From NCBI RefSeq assembly GCF_018139565.1, contig NZ_JAGSPK010000005.1:248001-312000 (forward strand): a stretch of 64,000 bases of DNA. The letters are read 5' to 3'. The notes under the pieces are model-generated. The model did no database searches and was not told where the DNA came from. It saw nothing but the letters and a program-made list of their open reading frames with translations. Below are positions 1 through 8,693 of this stretch, piece by piece. Position 1 is the first letter of the stretch; each line of letters opens with the position of its first letter. Source of the DNA: Cognatundibacterium rivi (GTDB lineage Bacteria; Pseudomonadota; Gammaproteobacteria; Burkholderiales; Burkholderiaceae_D). Both the position numbers and the translations under genes were made by a program.

Positions 1-844
1 TTTTCCGCTTACCGCTGCTGGCTTTTTGTATCTGCGCATAGGTTTGTGCCAGCCCGACGGCAACCGGCATTTTGTTTTGCAAGACTGCCATCGCAATTAG
101 CATTTCCCCCTGAAATTGCGGCGGCAACTGACGCTGCAACTGCGTGAGACGGTCGAAGTCACCACGCAATAAGGCTTGCCACGCAACGAGCCCCATCAAT
201 TGCGGCCAGCTGTTGGACTCCTGATCCATCTGCTGACAAGCGTATTCGTACGCCAGACGGCAATCGAGCAATTCCCAATTCGCTTTGACAAAGATATCCG
301 TCAGCACCATGCCCTGATCAATCGGCCTGAGTTGCGAAAACAAACGGATGCCATCCTCATGCTGGAAAAATTCTGCGCCGGGAATAAGCGCATGATCGTT
401 TTTAACACTGAGAAATTTTTCACGCCATAGCAAGGCCTCATCGGTGCGGCCGAGCAGCACGGAAAACAGCATTTCACGGCTGTAAAATTCAGCATCGTAA
501 GATTTCCAATGCTGGTATTCGCCGTGTTTTTTTAATAGATCCCGAATCTGGCTGATCCATAATTTCATACCGCCGCTCTGCTGCAGACGCAGCAACACGG
601 GCATGCGCCAGTCATCGCGCAAGATATAACCGAGGCCGATTTCCTGCCGCAAAACCTGACGCTTGCACAAATCCAGCATCAGATCTTTGAGCAGCTTTGC
701 ATCGTAGGGATTACCCATCAGGGTTTTCGCACCGCGCAGCTGCATTAACTCCAGTGCTTTGGTCTGACTCAGCGGCGCAGTAAATAAAGCCGTGGCATAT
801 ACGATGGGTAATTCGTCATCAGTGAGGCGGTCAAACAAATCCAT
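1..844 (-). CDS. Unrecognised protein, N-terminal 281 residues (cut by window edge)
   Basis: An uninterrupted minus-strand frame runs from an ATG at 844-842 off the left edge of the window, so only the N-terminal part is visible. It begins MDLFDRLTDDELPIVYATAL and reads as a soluble, Leu/Gln-rich, mainly alpha-helical protein with no signal peptide and no membrane segment. I do not recognise a catalytic motif. The helical character suggests a repeat-type scaffold, as found at the start of some large helicase-like proteins, but that is a guess. No good Shine-Dalgarno sequence precedes the ATG, so the true start may be elsewhere. The codon usage is like that of its neighbours, which supports a real gene. 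Confidence 0.6.
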   Translation of the reverse strand, partial: MDLFDRLTDDELPIVYATALFTAPLSQTKALELMQLRGAKTLMGNPYDAKLLKDLMLDLCKRQVLRQEIGLGYILRDDWRMPVLLRLQQSGGMKLWISQIRDLLKKHGEYQHWKSYDAEFYSREMLFSVLLGRTDEALLWREKFLSVKNDHALIPGAEFFQHEDGIRLFSQLRPIDQGMVLTDIFVKANWELLDCRLAYEYACQQMDQESNSWPQLMGLVAWQALLRGDFDRLTQLQRQLPPQFQGEMLIAMAVLQNKMPVAVGLAQTYAQIQKASSGKRK

Positions 845-965
845 AGAAAGTCAATGAGCTGAAATGAAGGATAAGAAAATTGGCAGACATGCGCGGCATC
901 TGTGTTTTATCACGTTTCCAATGGAAGATCACGCAAACAGATCAATGTGACGATAGCCACTTTCT

Positions 966-1271
966 TTAATGCACTGTTGAGAAAAATACGCAGGCGGCAA
1001 GCAAGGCAAACAAGAACAGCCAGTGCAGCACCAGCATCAGAAAAAACCACCGCAGGAACGATCGCTTCATCGACTTGTGGTGTAAAAATTGATGTGCCAG
1101 CAGCGCCCCGGGCCAGCCACCAATCAAACTCAGCAACAATAATTTTTTCTCGGGAACGCGTGATCTGCGCTGTATCGCCGCTTGTTTATCGTAAAAATAA
1201 ACCAGAAAACACAGCAGACTGAGCAGCAGGTAGTAAGTCAGCGTCAGCGCAAGTATGAGTAGATAGGACAC
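966..1271 (-). CDS. DUF1294 family small membrane protein
   Basis: This 101-residue protein starts with GTG at 1271. It has the DUF1294 signature: a hydrophobic N-terminal helix, then YFYDKQAAIQRRSRVPEKKL (residues 26-45), then GGWPGALLAHQFLHHKSMK (about 52-70), then a second hydrophobic stretch. The family is predicted to be membrane-bound, often near cold-shock domains, and its function is not established. The gene has its own well-formed promoter at 1350-1378, flanked by two C-rich motifs (separate entries). The start is the only one that keeps the first membrane helix whole. Confidence 0.75.
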   Translation of the reverse strand: MSYLLILALTLTYYLLLSLLCFLVYFYDKQAAIQRRSRVPEKKLLLLSLIGGWPGALLAHQFLHHKSMKRSFLRWFFLMLVLHWLFLFALLAACVFFSTVH

Positions 1272-1316
1272 CGGCTATGTGGAAAAAGAGAAACCATGCG
1301 ATCCAGCGACATAAAA

Positions 1317-1333
1317 ATACTCCCCCGGAGTAT
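1317..1333. promoter_or_regulatory. Inverted repeat ATACTCC-N3-GGAGTAT (possible DUF156/RcnR-type operator)
   Basis: A perfect 7-3-7 inverted repeat around a run of five C. It lies about 10-26 nt downstream of the predicted start site of the DUF1294 transcript. Its layout TACT-(C-rich 7 nt)-AGTA resembles the TACT-G6-N-AGTA operators known for RcnR. The same motif occurs in front of pyrD at 23791. No CsoR/RcnR-family gene is in the window, so assignment is inference. Confidence 0.45.
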
Positions 1334-1349
1334 CTTAAAACCACCTTTG

Positions 1350-1378
1350 TTTATAAGGACATCAGGGGTGTTTTACAA
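1350..1378 (-). promoter_or_regulatory. Sigma70-type promoter of the DUF1294 gene
   Basis: On the minus strand a -35 TTGTAA (1378-1373) and a -10 TATAAA (1355-1350) are separated by exactly 17 bp. The expected transcription start is near 1343, about 70 nt before the GTG start codon. C-rich motifs lie just upstream of the -35 box and just downstream of the start site. Confidence 0.6.
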
Positions 1379-1384
1379 AAAACA

Positions 1385-1395
1385 GGGGGGAGTAT
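1385..1395 (-). promoter_or_regulatory. C-rich half motif ATACTCCCCCC upstream of the DUF1294 promoter
   Basis: Read on the minus strand this is ATACTCCCCCC followed by TGTTTTTT, the same left half and C6 run as the element at 23791. It ends about 7 bp upstream of the -35 box of the DUF1294 promoter. The right half (AGTAT) is not conserved here. Confidence 0.35.
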
Positions 1396-1408
1396 CCGAA
1401 TTTTTCTT

Positions 1409-1435
1409 CAATACCGCATGCATCTTGCGGTATTG
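1409..1435 (-). terminator. Hairpin after yegQ
   Basis: A perfect 10-bp stem (CAATACCGCA / TGCGGTATTG) with a 7-nt loop begins 5 nt after the yegQ stop codon. No T-run follows on the minus strand, so it is at best a weak or Rho-assisted terminator or a 3' end stabiliser. Confidence 0.45.
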
Positions 1436-1440
1436 AGTGC

Positions 1441-2802
1441 TTACAGCATTTTTGCCAGCAAGGCTTTTTCGTATTTCGCATCAAGCGGAATGCGCACAGT
1501 ATGTCCGGCACCGCCGATGATGTTGAGTGACTGATTTTCTTTGTTACGCATTTCGGACAGCGTCACGATTTCATTGCCATTCGGCGAAATGATTTCGATC
1601 TGATCGCCGACTGCGAAACGGTTTTTCACTTCCACTTCAGCCCAGCCATCAGCAACATTCAGCACCTGACCAACATACTGGCTGCGGTGCGCCTGCGATA
1701 CACCTTCCATGTAGTTCTGATGGTCTTGCGTGTGATGACGCTGATAGAAACCATCGGTGTAACCACGATTCGCCAGACCATTCAGCTCGCCCAGCAATTG
1801 CGGATTAAACGGACGCCCTGCCACCGCATCGTCAATCGCACGACGATACACCTGCGCAGTACGTGCCACGTAATACAGCGATTTAGTACGACCTTCGACT
1901 TTCAGCGAATCCACACCGATTTTCGCCAGACGTTCCACGTGCTCAACTGCGCGCAAGTCTTTGGAATTCATAATGTAAGTGCCGTGTTCATCTTCCAGTA
2001 TCGGCATGAATTGGCCTGGCTTGGTTGATTCCTCGATCAGATACGGACGATCAGCCAGCGGATGGCGCGGCATGTCGCCCATCGCTGAGAACGATTGATT
2101 CGCATCTTCCAGTGCTTTGTTGAAGTCGAATTTAATCGTTTCCACCGGAATACGCGCGAGATCGCCGGTTTCATTTTCAGTCGCGTTTTCGACTTTGTAA
2201 TCCCAGCGGCAGGAATTGGTGCAGGTGCCTTGATTCGGATCGCGGTGATTGAAGTAACCGGACAACAGGCAACGGCCAGAGTAAGCGATACACAGCGCGC
2301 CATGCACGAACACTTCCAGTTCCATGTCCGGGCATTCCTGGCGAATTTCTTCCACTTCGTCGAGCGACAGTTCGCGTGACAAGATCACGCGGGTCAGCCC
2401 CATTTTTTTCCAGAATTTAACGTCTGCCCAGTTCACCGCATTCGCCTGCACCGACAGATGCACGGGCACTTCCGGCCATTTTTCACGCACCATCATAATC
2501 AGACCAGGATCGGCCATGATCAGCGCATCTGGTTTCATCGCGATCACAGGTTCCATGTCGCGCAGATAAGTTTTCAGCTTGGAGTTATGCGGAAAAATAT
2601 TACTGGCAACAAAAAACAATTTGCCACGTGCATGAGCGTCGCTGATGCCTTGCTGCAAAACTTCCAGCGTGGAAAATTCATTATTCCGCGCACGCAGACT
2701 GTAGCGTGGCTGACCGGCGTACACCGCATCGGCACCGAAGTCGAATGCGGCATGCATTTTTTCCAGCGAACCCGCTGGCAGTAAGAGTTCAGGAGATTTC
2801 AT
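1441..2802 (-). CDS. yegQ: tRNA hydroxylation protein TrhP, peptidase U32 family (YegQ)
   Basis: The protein begins MKSPELLLPAGSLEKMHAAF and is 453 residues long, the same length as E. coli YegQ. The U32 signature region includes EVFVHGALCIAYSGRCLLSG and the Cys cluster GTCTNSCRWDY. YegQ/TrhP takes part in prephenate-dependent hydroxylation of uridine 34 in tRNA, the first step toward cmo5U/mcmo5U; the family's protease label is historical. The ATG at 2802 is chosen because GGAAC lies 8 nt upstream and the frame before it has no family similarity, so the longer frame starting at 2919 is not used. It follows the EamA transporter gene by about 80 nt on the same strand. A hairpin closes the gene. 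Confidence 0.92.
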   Translation of the reverse strand: MKSPELLLPAGSLEKMHAAFDFGADAVYAGQPRYSLRARNNEFSTLEVLQQGISDAHARGKLFFVASNIFPHNSKLKTYLRDMEPVIAMKPDALIMADPGLIMMVREKWPEVPVHLSVQANAVNWADVKFWKKMGLTRVILSRELSLDEVEEIRQECPDMELEVFVHGALCIAYSGRCLLSGYFNHRDPNQGTCTNSCRWDYKVENATENETGDLARIPVETIKFDFNKALEDANQSFSAMGDMPRHPLADRPYLIEESTKPGQFMPILEDEHGTYIMNSKDLRAVEHVERLAKIGVDSLKVEGRTKSLYYVARTAQVYRRAIDDAVAGRPFNPQLLGELNGLANRGYTDGFYQRHHTQDHQNYMEGVSQAHRSQYVGQVLNVADGWAEVEVKNRFAVGDQIEIISPNGNEIVTLSEMRNKENQSLNIIGGAGHTVRIPLDAKYEKALLAKML

Positions 2803-2884
2803 GATAACAACGTTCCGTAACGAAACCGCAGCGCAACCGGCGCCAGCGGAAAATTGGAGTAAATAACCCGCTATTTTACTGCGA

Positions 2885-3769
2885 TTAGACCTGTTTCTGT
2901 TGCCATGTACGGATTTCATTCCCGACTAAAGCAAGCAGCACCAGCGCACCGCCGGTCAGAGTGGCCGTCGCAGGCACCTCACCTGCCCCCAGCCATGCCC
3001 ACAACGGCGCCAGCAAGACTTCCAGCAAAGCCAACAGTGCCACTTCATGCGCTTTCAGGTGCGCAGACGCCTTCACCATCAGCGAACATGGCAAACCAAG
3101 CTGGAAGAAACCCAGTGCGCCGAGAATCAGCACATCTTGTACCGAAGCCTGAAATGGCATCGCGAGCGGCAGCATCGCCAGCGCAGAAAACGTCCCACCC
3201 AGAAATACGGCCGGAATCAGGTCCACCGTATGCGCCCGGCGTTTGAGCAAAATCATATTCACCGAAGACGCCAGCGGAATCCCCAGTGCCACCAGCATCC
3301 CCAGTACACCACGACTGTCAGTCACGGACAAATTCCCGGCAAACATCCAGCCCATGCCGCAACCCGCTAGCGCGATCGCGATCCAGGTGGCAGCCGGTAT
3401 GCGTTCTTTCAGCACCAGCCATGACAGCAGCGCCGTGAATAAAGGCGCCAGACTTTCCATCACCGAGGTATTCGCCACCGTGGTCAGCGTCAACGCAGTC
3501 ATGAAACAACTGTACATAATCGCCCACATCAGGCCAGACACCGCGCCGGTACTACCCATCAGTTTTAAACGACTGACAAAGCCACGACCATACTGGTGCA
3601 GCATCAACCCCGCCACAAAAATCCCCGCAAACAGGCTGCGCCAGAACACCACCTCAAATCCCGCCGCGCTTTGCAGATGGCGACTCGCAACCCCTGCGGT
3701 ACTCCACAAGGTGGCAGCGGCTATCATCAGCAATATGGCTTGCTTACGCCTAGACCACCCCTGACTCAT
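2885..3769 (-). CDS. EamA/DMT-superfamily transporter
   Basis: This 294-residue inner-membrane protein has two EamA repeats (about residues 12-140 and 152-285), giving ten predicted helices. It opens with the typical AILLMIAAATLWSTAGVASR and contains SVMESLAPLFTALLSWLVLKER, the conserved end of the first repeat. Members export amino acids or other small metabolites; the substrate cannot be read from sequence. It lies upstream of yegQ on the same strand, but the 82-nt gap leaves co-transcription open. The ATG at 3769 begins a short polar N-terminus before helix 1. Confidence 0.88.
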   Translation of the reverse strand: MSQGWSRRKQAILLMIAAATLWSTAGVASRHLQSAAGFEVVFWRSLFAGIFVAGLMLHQYGRGFVSRLKLMGSTGAVSGLMWAIMYSCFMTALTLTTVANTSVMESLAPLFTALLSWLVLKERIPAATWIAIALAGCGMGWMFAGNLSVTDSRGVLGMLVALGIPLASSVNMILLKRRAHTVDLIPAVFLGGTFSALAMLPLAMPFQASVQDVLILGALGFFQLGLPCSLMVKASAHLKAHEVALLALLEVLLAPLWAWLGAGEVPATATLTGGALVLLALVGNEIRTWQQKQV

Positions 3770-4257
3770 TTCATCCCCATATCTTCATTCTCATTTGTAG
3801 CAGATCCCCACCTTAGACTCTGTCGAGCAAACAATACCGAGCCAGCAAACAGCATATGGAGGGGCCCGTATCATCGTAAACTTTCCACTCTAACCGGAAT
3901 GAAGTAGAGATGACAATGAGGAAAACCCGCAGAACCAAGAAAGAACTATTGAATGTATCAAATGGAACGACGAGAAGAGGAAATAGTTATTTACACAAGC
4001 AACCCCACTTCGTACCGCGGCTTGGCACCATCATTTCAGCAAAATTTTTACGGCCAATTCACAAATGGCTGGGCGCAACAACGTAGTTTTAGTCAGCGAA
4101 CTTGATATAAACGATAGCAGCGAGTTGAAATAAAAAAAACATTATTAAGTAGATAATATTATCAAGTTGCACGTATAATCTGACATTTTTTATCATCCGT
4201 ATGATCGCTTCGCTGTAGTTACCATGAAGCGAATGGAAAATCTGCAATCGAGTATTA
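3770..4257. other. 488-bp AT-rich intergenic region
   Basis: No convincing gene is visible on either strand. The right half (about 4090-4257) is strongly AT-rich and should hold the promoter of the acyltransferase gene; TATAAT occurs at 4174-4179 but without a clear -35 box. The base composition changes here from that of the conserved flank to that of the acyltransferase gene. An imperfect inverted repeat (CGCTTCGCT ... AGCGAATG) lies around 4205-4234. Confidence 0.5.
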
Positions 4258-6351
4258 ATGACCTCTCCACACCAACCTCTCTCCCACCCCAAGTATCGCC
4301 CCGACATTGACGGATTACGCGCCATTGCTGTTATAGCCGTCGTCGCTTTTCACGCATTCCCGGAATGGGTGAAAGGTGGTTTTATAGGTGTAGATATCTT
4401 TTTTGTAATTTCAGGCTATCTCATCACGACGATCATTCTTGAGAACCTGGAAAAAGGCACTTTTAGTTTTAAGGAGTTTTATGCCAGACGTATTAAACGC
4501 ATTTTCCCTGCCCTGATATGCGTTTTGGTAGCTTGCTTTGTGTTTGGCTGGTTTGCGCTTCTGGGCGATGAGTTAATCCAGCTAAGCAAACATATTGCTG
4601 CAGGTACCGGTTTTATGTCGAATTTGCTGTTATTAAGTGAGGCGGGTTATTTTGACAATTCAGCAGATACAAAACCATTGTTGCACTTATGGAGCCTGGG
4701 CATAGAAGAGCAGTTTTATATCTTTTGGCCACTACTGCTTTGGTTTTCCTGGAAGCGAAAATTCAATATTTTTATCATCATCGCTCTCTTCGCCAGCATT
4801 TCTTTTTTCCTCAATGTTAAGGGAATTAAGCAGTATCCCACAACAACCTTCTACTCGCCGCATACACGCTTTTGGGAGCTACTATCCGGAAGTTTACTGG
4901 CCTGGCTTTCCGTGCATAAAAACGAAACTTTCGCCAAGCTCACACAGAGACTTGACAAGTTTTTCACCTTTATTTTCTATAACAGCAAACGTCAGAGTGA
5001 CGGCAAAACCTTATCCAATCTACTTTCTTTCGCTGGCTTCATGTTTTTGGCGTACGGTTTTACGTATATCAACAGTGAAATGCCCTTTCCGGGAAATTGG
5101 GCATTAATTCCTGTAACAGGTGCAATGCTGATCATTTTTGCAGGAGCTCAGGCGTGGGGTAACCGTATTATATTGTCGAATAAAGTGGCGATCTGGTTTG
5201 GCTTGATCAGTTTCCCTCTCTACTTGTGGCACTGGCCAATCCTGTCTTTTATCAGAATCGTAAAAAGTGGCTCGCCAAGCATTGACGCGATAATGATAGC
5301 TATCCCGGTCTCCATCCTGCTCGCATGGTTAACGGTAAAAGTAATTGAAAAACCCTTCAGGTTTGGGAAGTATAGAAATAAGGTAACACTCGCTATCCTT
5401 TGCAGCCTCATGATTACCATAGGAGTTTCTGCTGTCTTTGTCAGTCAAGCCGATCTCACAAAATTGAATGAATACGAAAAATTAACCATCAAAAGAAAAG
5501 GTTTTGAACTCCCTTCCGGCGCTTCTTTGGGATGGTTCAGAGGTAAGGGCGACTGGTTATTTTTAGGTAACGTTCACGGTAAGTTGGTGGAGAAACTTAT
5601 GCTAACCATCACTCCCAAAAAAAGCGATATTGCCGCAACAAAAGAGAGTTTTTCAAGCATTGCCAAGGTGAGTGCTCAATACAATATAAAAACAGTTTTA
5701 CTTGTCGGACCAGATAAATCCAGTATTTATCCAGAATACTTGCCAGATAAAATCGTCCCATCCAAAAAGAAATATATAAGCTCCTTTTTGGATGAGCTAA
5801 AAACCATACCAAATCTAACGATTTATGATCCGACAAATGATTTACTAAACGCAAAAAAATCTGAAGGACTTATTTACCGGATGACGGATTCACACTGGAA
5901 TAATAAAGGTGCATTCCTGGCGTATTCTGGCTTTTCAAAATTGCTCAATTTACCTGTACCTGATGTTGATTTTCAATACAGTTCAACTTACGCTGGAGAC
6001 TTGCTCAGTCTTTCTAAATTAAAAGATTTTCCACTCCACAAAGAAGATAATTGGGATGTCATCTGGAAAAATAAGCCACAGTTAAGTAGCTACAAAATCC
6101 CAAATGAACCCGAATCCGCATTCGGTATAGCCGAAATTGTGCATAACCAGAAACCACTCTCAAACAAATATATTTGGGTTGTCGGCGATTCATTTACAGG
6201 CTCCTTAAAGCAATACTTTAACGCGACTTTCAAGGAAATTTATTATGTTGGCCACTGGGGAGAAAAGCTGAAAGATTTGCCTGCAAACATCGCCAAGGCA
6301 GACAGGAAGCCAGATATGATCGTTATTGTGAAAGTTGAACGCTCATTCTGA
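4258..6351 (+). CDS. Acyltransferase 3 / SGNH (AlgX-like) bifunctional O-acyltransferase
   Basis: This 697-residue protein carries an OafA-type acyltransferase-3 domain in residues ~10-380: YRPDIDGLRAIAVIAVVAFH with the conserved His, then GVDIFFVISGYLIT, and about ten membrane helices. After a final helix near residue 385 comes a periplasmic SGNH domain with the AlgX/AlgJ order of catalytic residues: D544-x-H546 in TDSHWNNKGA and Ser645 in VVGDSFTG. The membrane part would move an acetyl group across the inner membrane and the SGNH part would place it on a surface glycan such as O-antigen or exopolysaccharide. No glycan cluster surrounds it. The gene is visibly more AT-rich than its neighbours, which suggests horizontal acquisition. 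Confidence 0.88.
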   Translation: MTSPHQPLSHPKYRPDIDGLRAIAVIAVVAFHAFPEWVKGGFIGVDIFFVISGYLITTIILENLEKGTFSFKEFYARRIKRIFPALICVLVACFVFGWFALLGDELIQLSKHIAAGTGFMSNLLLLSEAGYFDNSADTKPLLHLWSLGIEEQFYIFWPLLLWFSWKRKFNIFIIIALFASISFFLNVKGIKQYPTTTFYSPHTRFWELLSGSLLAWLSVHKNETFAKLTQRLDKFFTFIFYNSKRQSDGKTLSNLLSFAGFMFLAYGFTYINSEMPFPGNWALIPVTGAMLIIFAGAQAWGNRIILSNKVAIWFGLISFPLYLWHWPILSFIRIVKSGSPSIDAIMIAIPVSILLAWLTVKVIEKPFRFGKYRNKVTLAILCSLMITIGVSAVFVSQADLTKLNEYEKLTIKRKGFELPSGASLGWFRGKGDWLFLGNVHGKLVEKLMLTITPKKSDIAATKESFSSIAKVSAQYNIKTVLLVGPDKSSIYPEYLPDKIVPSKKKYISSFLDELKTIPNLTIYDPTNDLLNAKKSEGLIYRMTDSHWNNKGAFLAYSGFSKLLNLPVPDVDFQYSSTYAGDLLSLSKLKDFPLHKEDNWDVIWKNKPQLSSYKIPNEPESAFGIAEIVHNQKPLSNKYIWVVGDSFTGSLKQYFNATFKEIYYVGHWGEKLKDLPANIAKADRKPDMIVIVKVERSF

Positions 6352-6591
6352 AGCAACTTGCCAATTCAAAATATTGTGTTGAGCAAAGACCGGCTAAATG
6401 AAATAACGCGTATGCAGGCTTGGATGGCACCCTGTTCAAGAGCAGAGACTGTTGAGTCTGTGCATAGCTCAATCAGCAATCAAACAAGTCATAGGAAGAG
6501 TACTCAGATACATTGACACCCTTCCGAAAGATGAAACTTGAGTAATGTGTCGAAAGTGGCTCTTAGTCCAAGCGAGAAAGGGTAGATCACA

Positions 6592-6629
6592 AAAAAAAGC
6601 GGTAACACCAAACGGTGTGCCGCTTTTTT
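6592..6629. terminator. Bidirectional intrinsic terminator
   Basis: An A-run, a GC stem (AGCGGTAACACC / GGTGTGCCGCT, one mismatch) with an AAAC loop, and a T-run serve both the acyltransferase gene (plus strand) and the DUF4153 gene (minus strand), which converge here. The roughly 240 nt between the acyltransferase stop and this hairpin contain no gene I can support. Confidence 0.8.
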
Positions 6630-6645
6630 CTAATCGATGAACGAC

Positions 6646-8445
6646 TTACGGCGGACAACGCTGCCGCTTCACCACGTCTGGCATTACCGTCAGACGAGAC
6701 CCCGCGACTTCCAGCATATCCCAGCCAGTTACCACTTTCGCCTGCCCCGTCCGCAAGGCGTCTTTCATTTTGCTGCAATCGTCAACCTGTATATCGACAT
6801 GCCCCTGCCGCTGCCAGACACCAGCACCGACGTCCACGTACATTGCTCCACCAAAGTAGTTGTTACGATCCAGAACCAGTACTTCCGGCTTGCCATCATG
6901 ATTCATATCCTGCACCAGCACATCGCAAGCATGAGTTTTTGCAATCAGGCATTCGGCGTCATTCGCAGTCAGCCAGTTTGGCGCTTTTTGCCCCGGCTGC
7001 TGCAGAAAACTTTCCGGCAATCGACCTCCCTGAGGCCAGATTTCAAAAGGTGGCATCTCCTTCACCTCTTGATTTCCGGGAACCTGATGTGTCAATGACA
7101 AAGCCTGAGCGGCCTTTTCGCGTATCAGCGCCGCCTGTGGCAGGGATTTTTCCTGCGCCAAGCGCTTCAACGCTTCACGCCCGTAACGACCGCCGTCAAA
7201 ACGTAAATAAAAGTAATCAAAATTTTCAGCGCTCACTTTCCCTTGCTGCAAACGACTCAGTTGATCCTCTATCGAGACGCGCGCCGGATCAAGAAGGGGT
7301 GAAAACATTGCGAGTACCAGCATCAGCTGCAGATATGCCATCGCAATATTGGCTACCGCCATCTTCGCCAGCAAACCATCCGCGGCCAGTGCCGCACGCA
7401 GATAAGCAAGGCCGTAAGCGAACGCGATTACAGCGCATACGAAGGCAATCAGGCGATCAGTGCTCCAGCCATATTGGGTGATGCGTAGTTGCAATGCACG
7501 CAAGGCCAGCACCGCGAGCACAGGCAATAACAGACAGGCTAAACGTGCACTCCAACGCAAAATTCTTGCACTGCCTTGCAAAACTGTTCCATCCTGAAAC
7601 GCAGTGTTAATTAACACGACCAACACCACACAGGAACTCAGCAACAAATAAGTTGCATGTCTGGTTTGCCATAACAGCTCAGCACCACTGAATGCCAGCG
7701 TTACCAAAAATCCCGCCAGCACCAGAGTTGCGACCGGCAGCAGCCAGGACAACAGCACCAATAACAAATTACGGATACCACGGACGATCGCCGGACGCAT
7801 GTCGGTCAGATGTAAAGCACAACCAAACGACAGCACTGCAAGCGGAATATAAAACCAGTCTGTCCTCAGTAAGTGCTGCAGGAAATCCAGTTTCAGCATA
7901 GAAAACAACGCAGCCCCCAGAAACAACAAGGCAAACATGGCGCCGATGAAAATCAGAGAAAAAACCAGTTGCACCAGTAACTTCCACGATAAGTCAAAAT
8001 ACACCGGATAGCTCCCCAGCCATTGCCGGTGTTGCGTGTACGCTAATCGCAGCGACTGCGCCACATATAAACATGCCCCACTAAAGAAAAAGAGCAATGG
8101 CGAAGGAAACTCAACCCTGTCATCCCCTTGCGGCAAACTCCAGCCATTATTTAATCCATTCCGCCGCGACCAGTCATGCTGGGTCAATAAAACAAGGATC
8201 AGTGCCAGTATCGTCAGCCAGCGCAACATGGCGGAGACACGCATTTGTCCTAGCGAGGAAATCGTTATCACAGGCAGGCTAAGTCCACACAAGAACAAAG
8301 GAAAAAACCATTGCGGCGCTGTCGCGGGCCACACTTTATCGGTTGCCGCACGATACAGTAAAAACAACAGCAGTGCCTGAGCACAAGCAACTCCTATTCG
8401 CGCCCACCCCGTCGAACGATCGACAAAAGACTGTTCTTGATTCAT
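6646..8445 (-). CDS. DUF4153-type polytopic membrane protein
   Basis: The protein is 599 residues when started at the ATG at 8445, where AAAGAG lies 6 nt upstream; it then begins MNQEQSFVDRSTGWARIGVA. About twelve hydrophobic segments fill residues ~15-405 in the pattern of the DUF4153 family. A soluble C-terminal part (~420-599) contains VQDMNHDGKPEVLVLDRNN, an FG-GAP/VCBS-like Asp-rich loop that could bind calcium. The function of the family is unknown. The gene stands alone, with terminators on both sides. Confidence 0.7.
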   Translation of the reverse strand: MNQEQSFVDRSTGWARIGVACAQALLLFLLYRAATDKVWPATAPQWFFPLFLCGLSLPVITISSLGQMRVSAMLRWLTILALILVLLTQHDWSRRNGLNNGWSLPQGDDRVEFPSPLLFFFSGACLYVAQSLRLAYTQHRQWLGSYPVYFDLSWKLLVQLVFSLIFIGAMFALLFLGAALFSMLKLDFLQHLLRTDWFYIPLAVLSFGCALHLTDMRPAIVRGIRNLLLVLLSWLLPVATLVLAGFLVTLAFSGAELLWQTRHATYLLLSSCVVLVVLINTAFQDGTVLQGSARILRWSARLACLLLPVLAVLALRALQLRITQYGWSTDRLIAFVCAVIAFAYGLAYLRAALAADGLLAKMAVANIAMAYLQLMLVLAMFSPLLDPARVSIEDQLSRLQQGKVSAENFDYFYLRFDGGRYGREALKRLAQEKSLPQAALIREKAAQALSLTHQVPGNQEVKEMPPFEIWPQGGRLPESFLQQPGQKAPNWLTANDAECLIAKTHACDVLVQDMNHDGKPEVLVLDRNNYFGGAMYVDVGAGVWQRQGHVDIQVDDCSKMKDALRTGQAKVVTGWDMLEVAGSRLTVMPDVVKRQRCPP

Positions 8446-8635
8446 TCGATCTCTTTTCCTTTTTTCAAAATACGTTGCAGTGCCCAGCAATTCCTGCAGA
8501 TGAGTTACGTAGACCGAACACATCGCGACAGACAAAATCCGCCACACCATTGCACCACAAAATTAGTAAATTGATCATACCATATCGAAATTCAACTCAT
8601 CTTAGCTGCGTCTCATCTTCATGAGTTTTTCAGGC

Positions 8636-8673
8636 AATAAAAAACCGCAGACTAAGCTGCGGTTTTTTATTTT
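8636..8673 (-). terminator. typA terminator
   Basis: A stem AAAAAACCGCAG / CTGCGGTTTTTT with a 6-nt loop, starting about 20 nt after the typA stop codon, with a T-run on the minus strand. It is symmetrical and may work in both directions. Confidence 0.85.
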
Positions 8674-8693
8674 CCGGGTAACTCCTGTCGGGA

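Noticed and set aside
2803-2919. 39-residue N-terminal extension of yegQ
   Set aside because: Would overlap the end of the EamA gene, is not conserved in the family and lacks a ribosome-binding site; the ATG at 2802 gives the exact family length.
4089-4325. 78-residue minus-strand frame before the acyltransferase gene
   Set aside because: Overlaps the acyltransferase start and lies in an AT-rich promoter region, no homology or ribosome-binding site.
6615-7481. 288-residue plus-strand frame over the DUF4153 gene
   Set aside because: Shadow frame rich in Pro/Ser/Arg, starts inside the terminator T-run, no homology.
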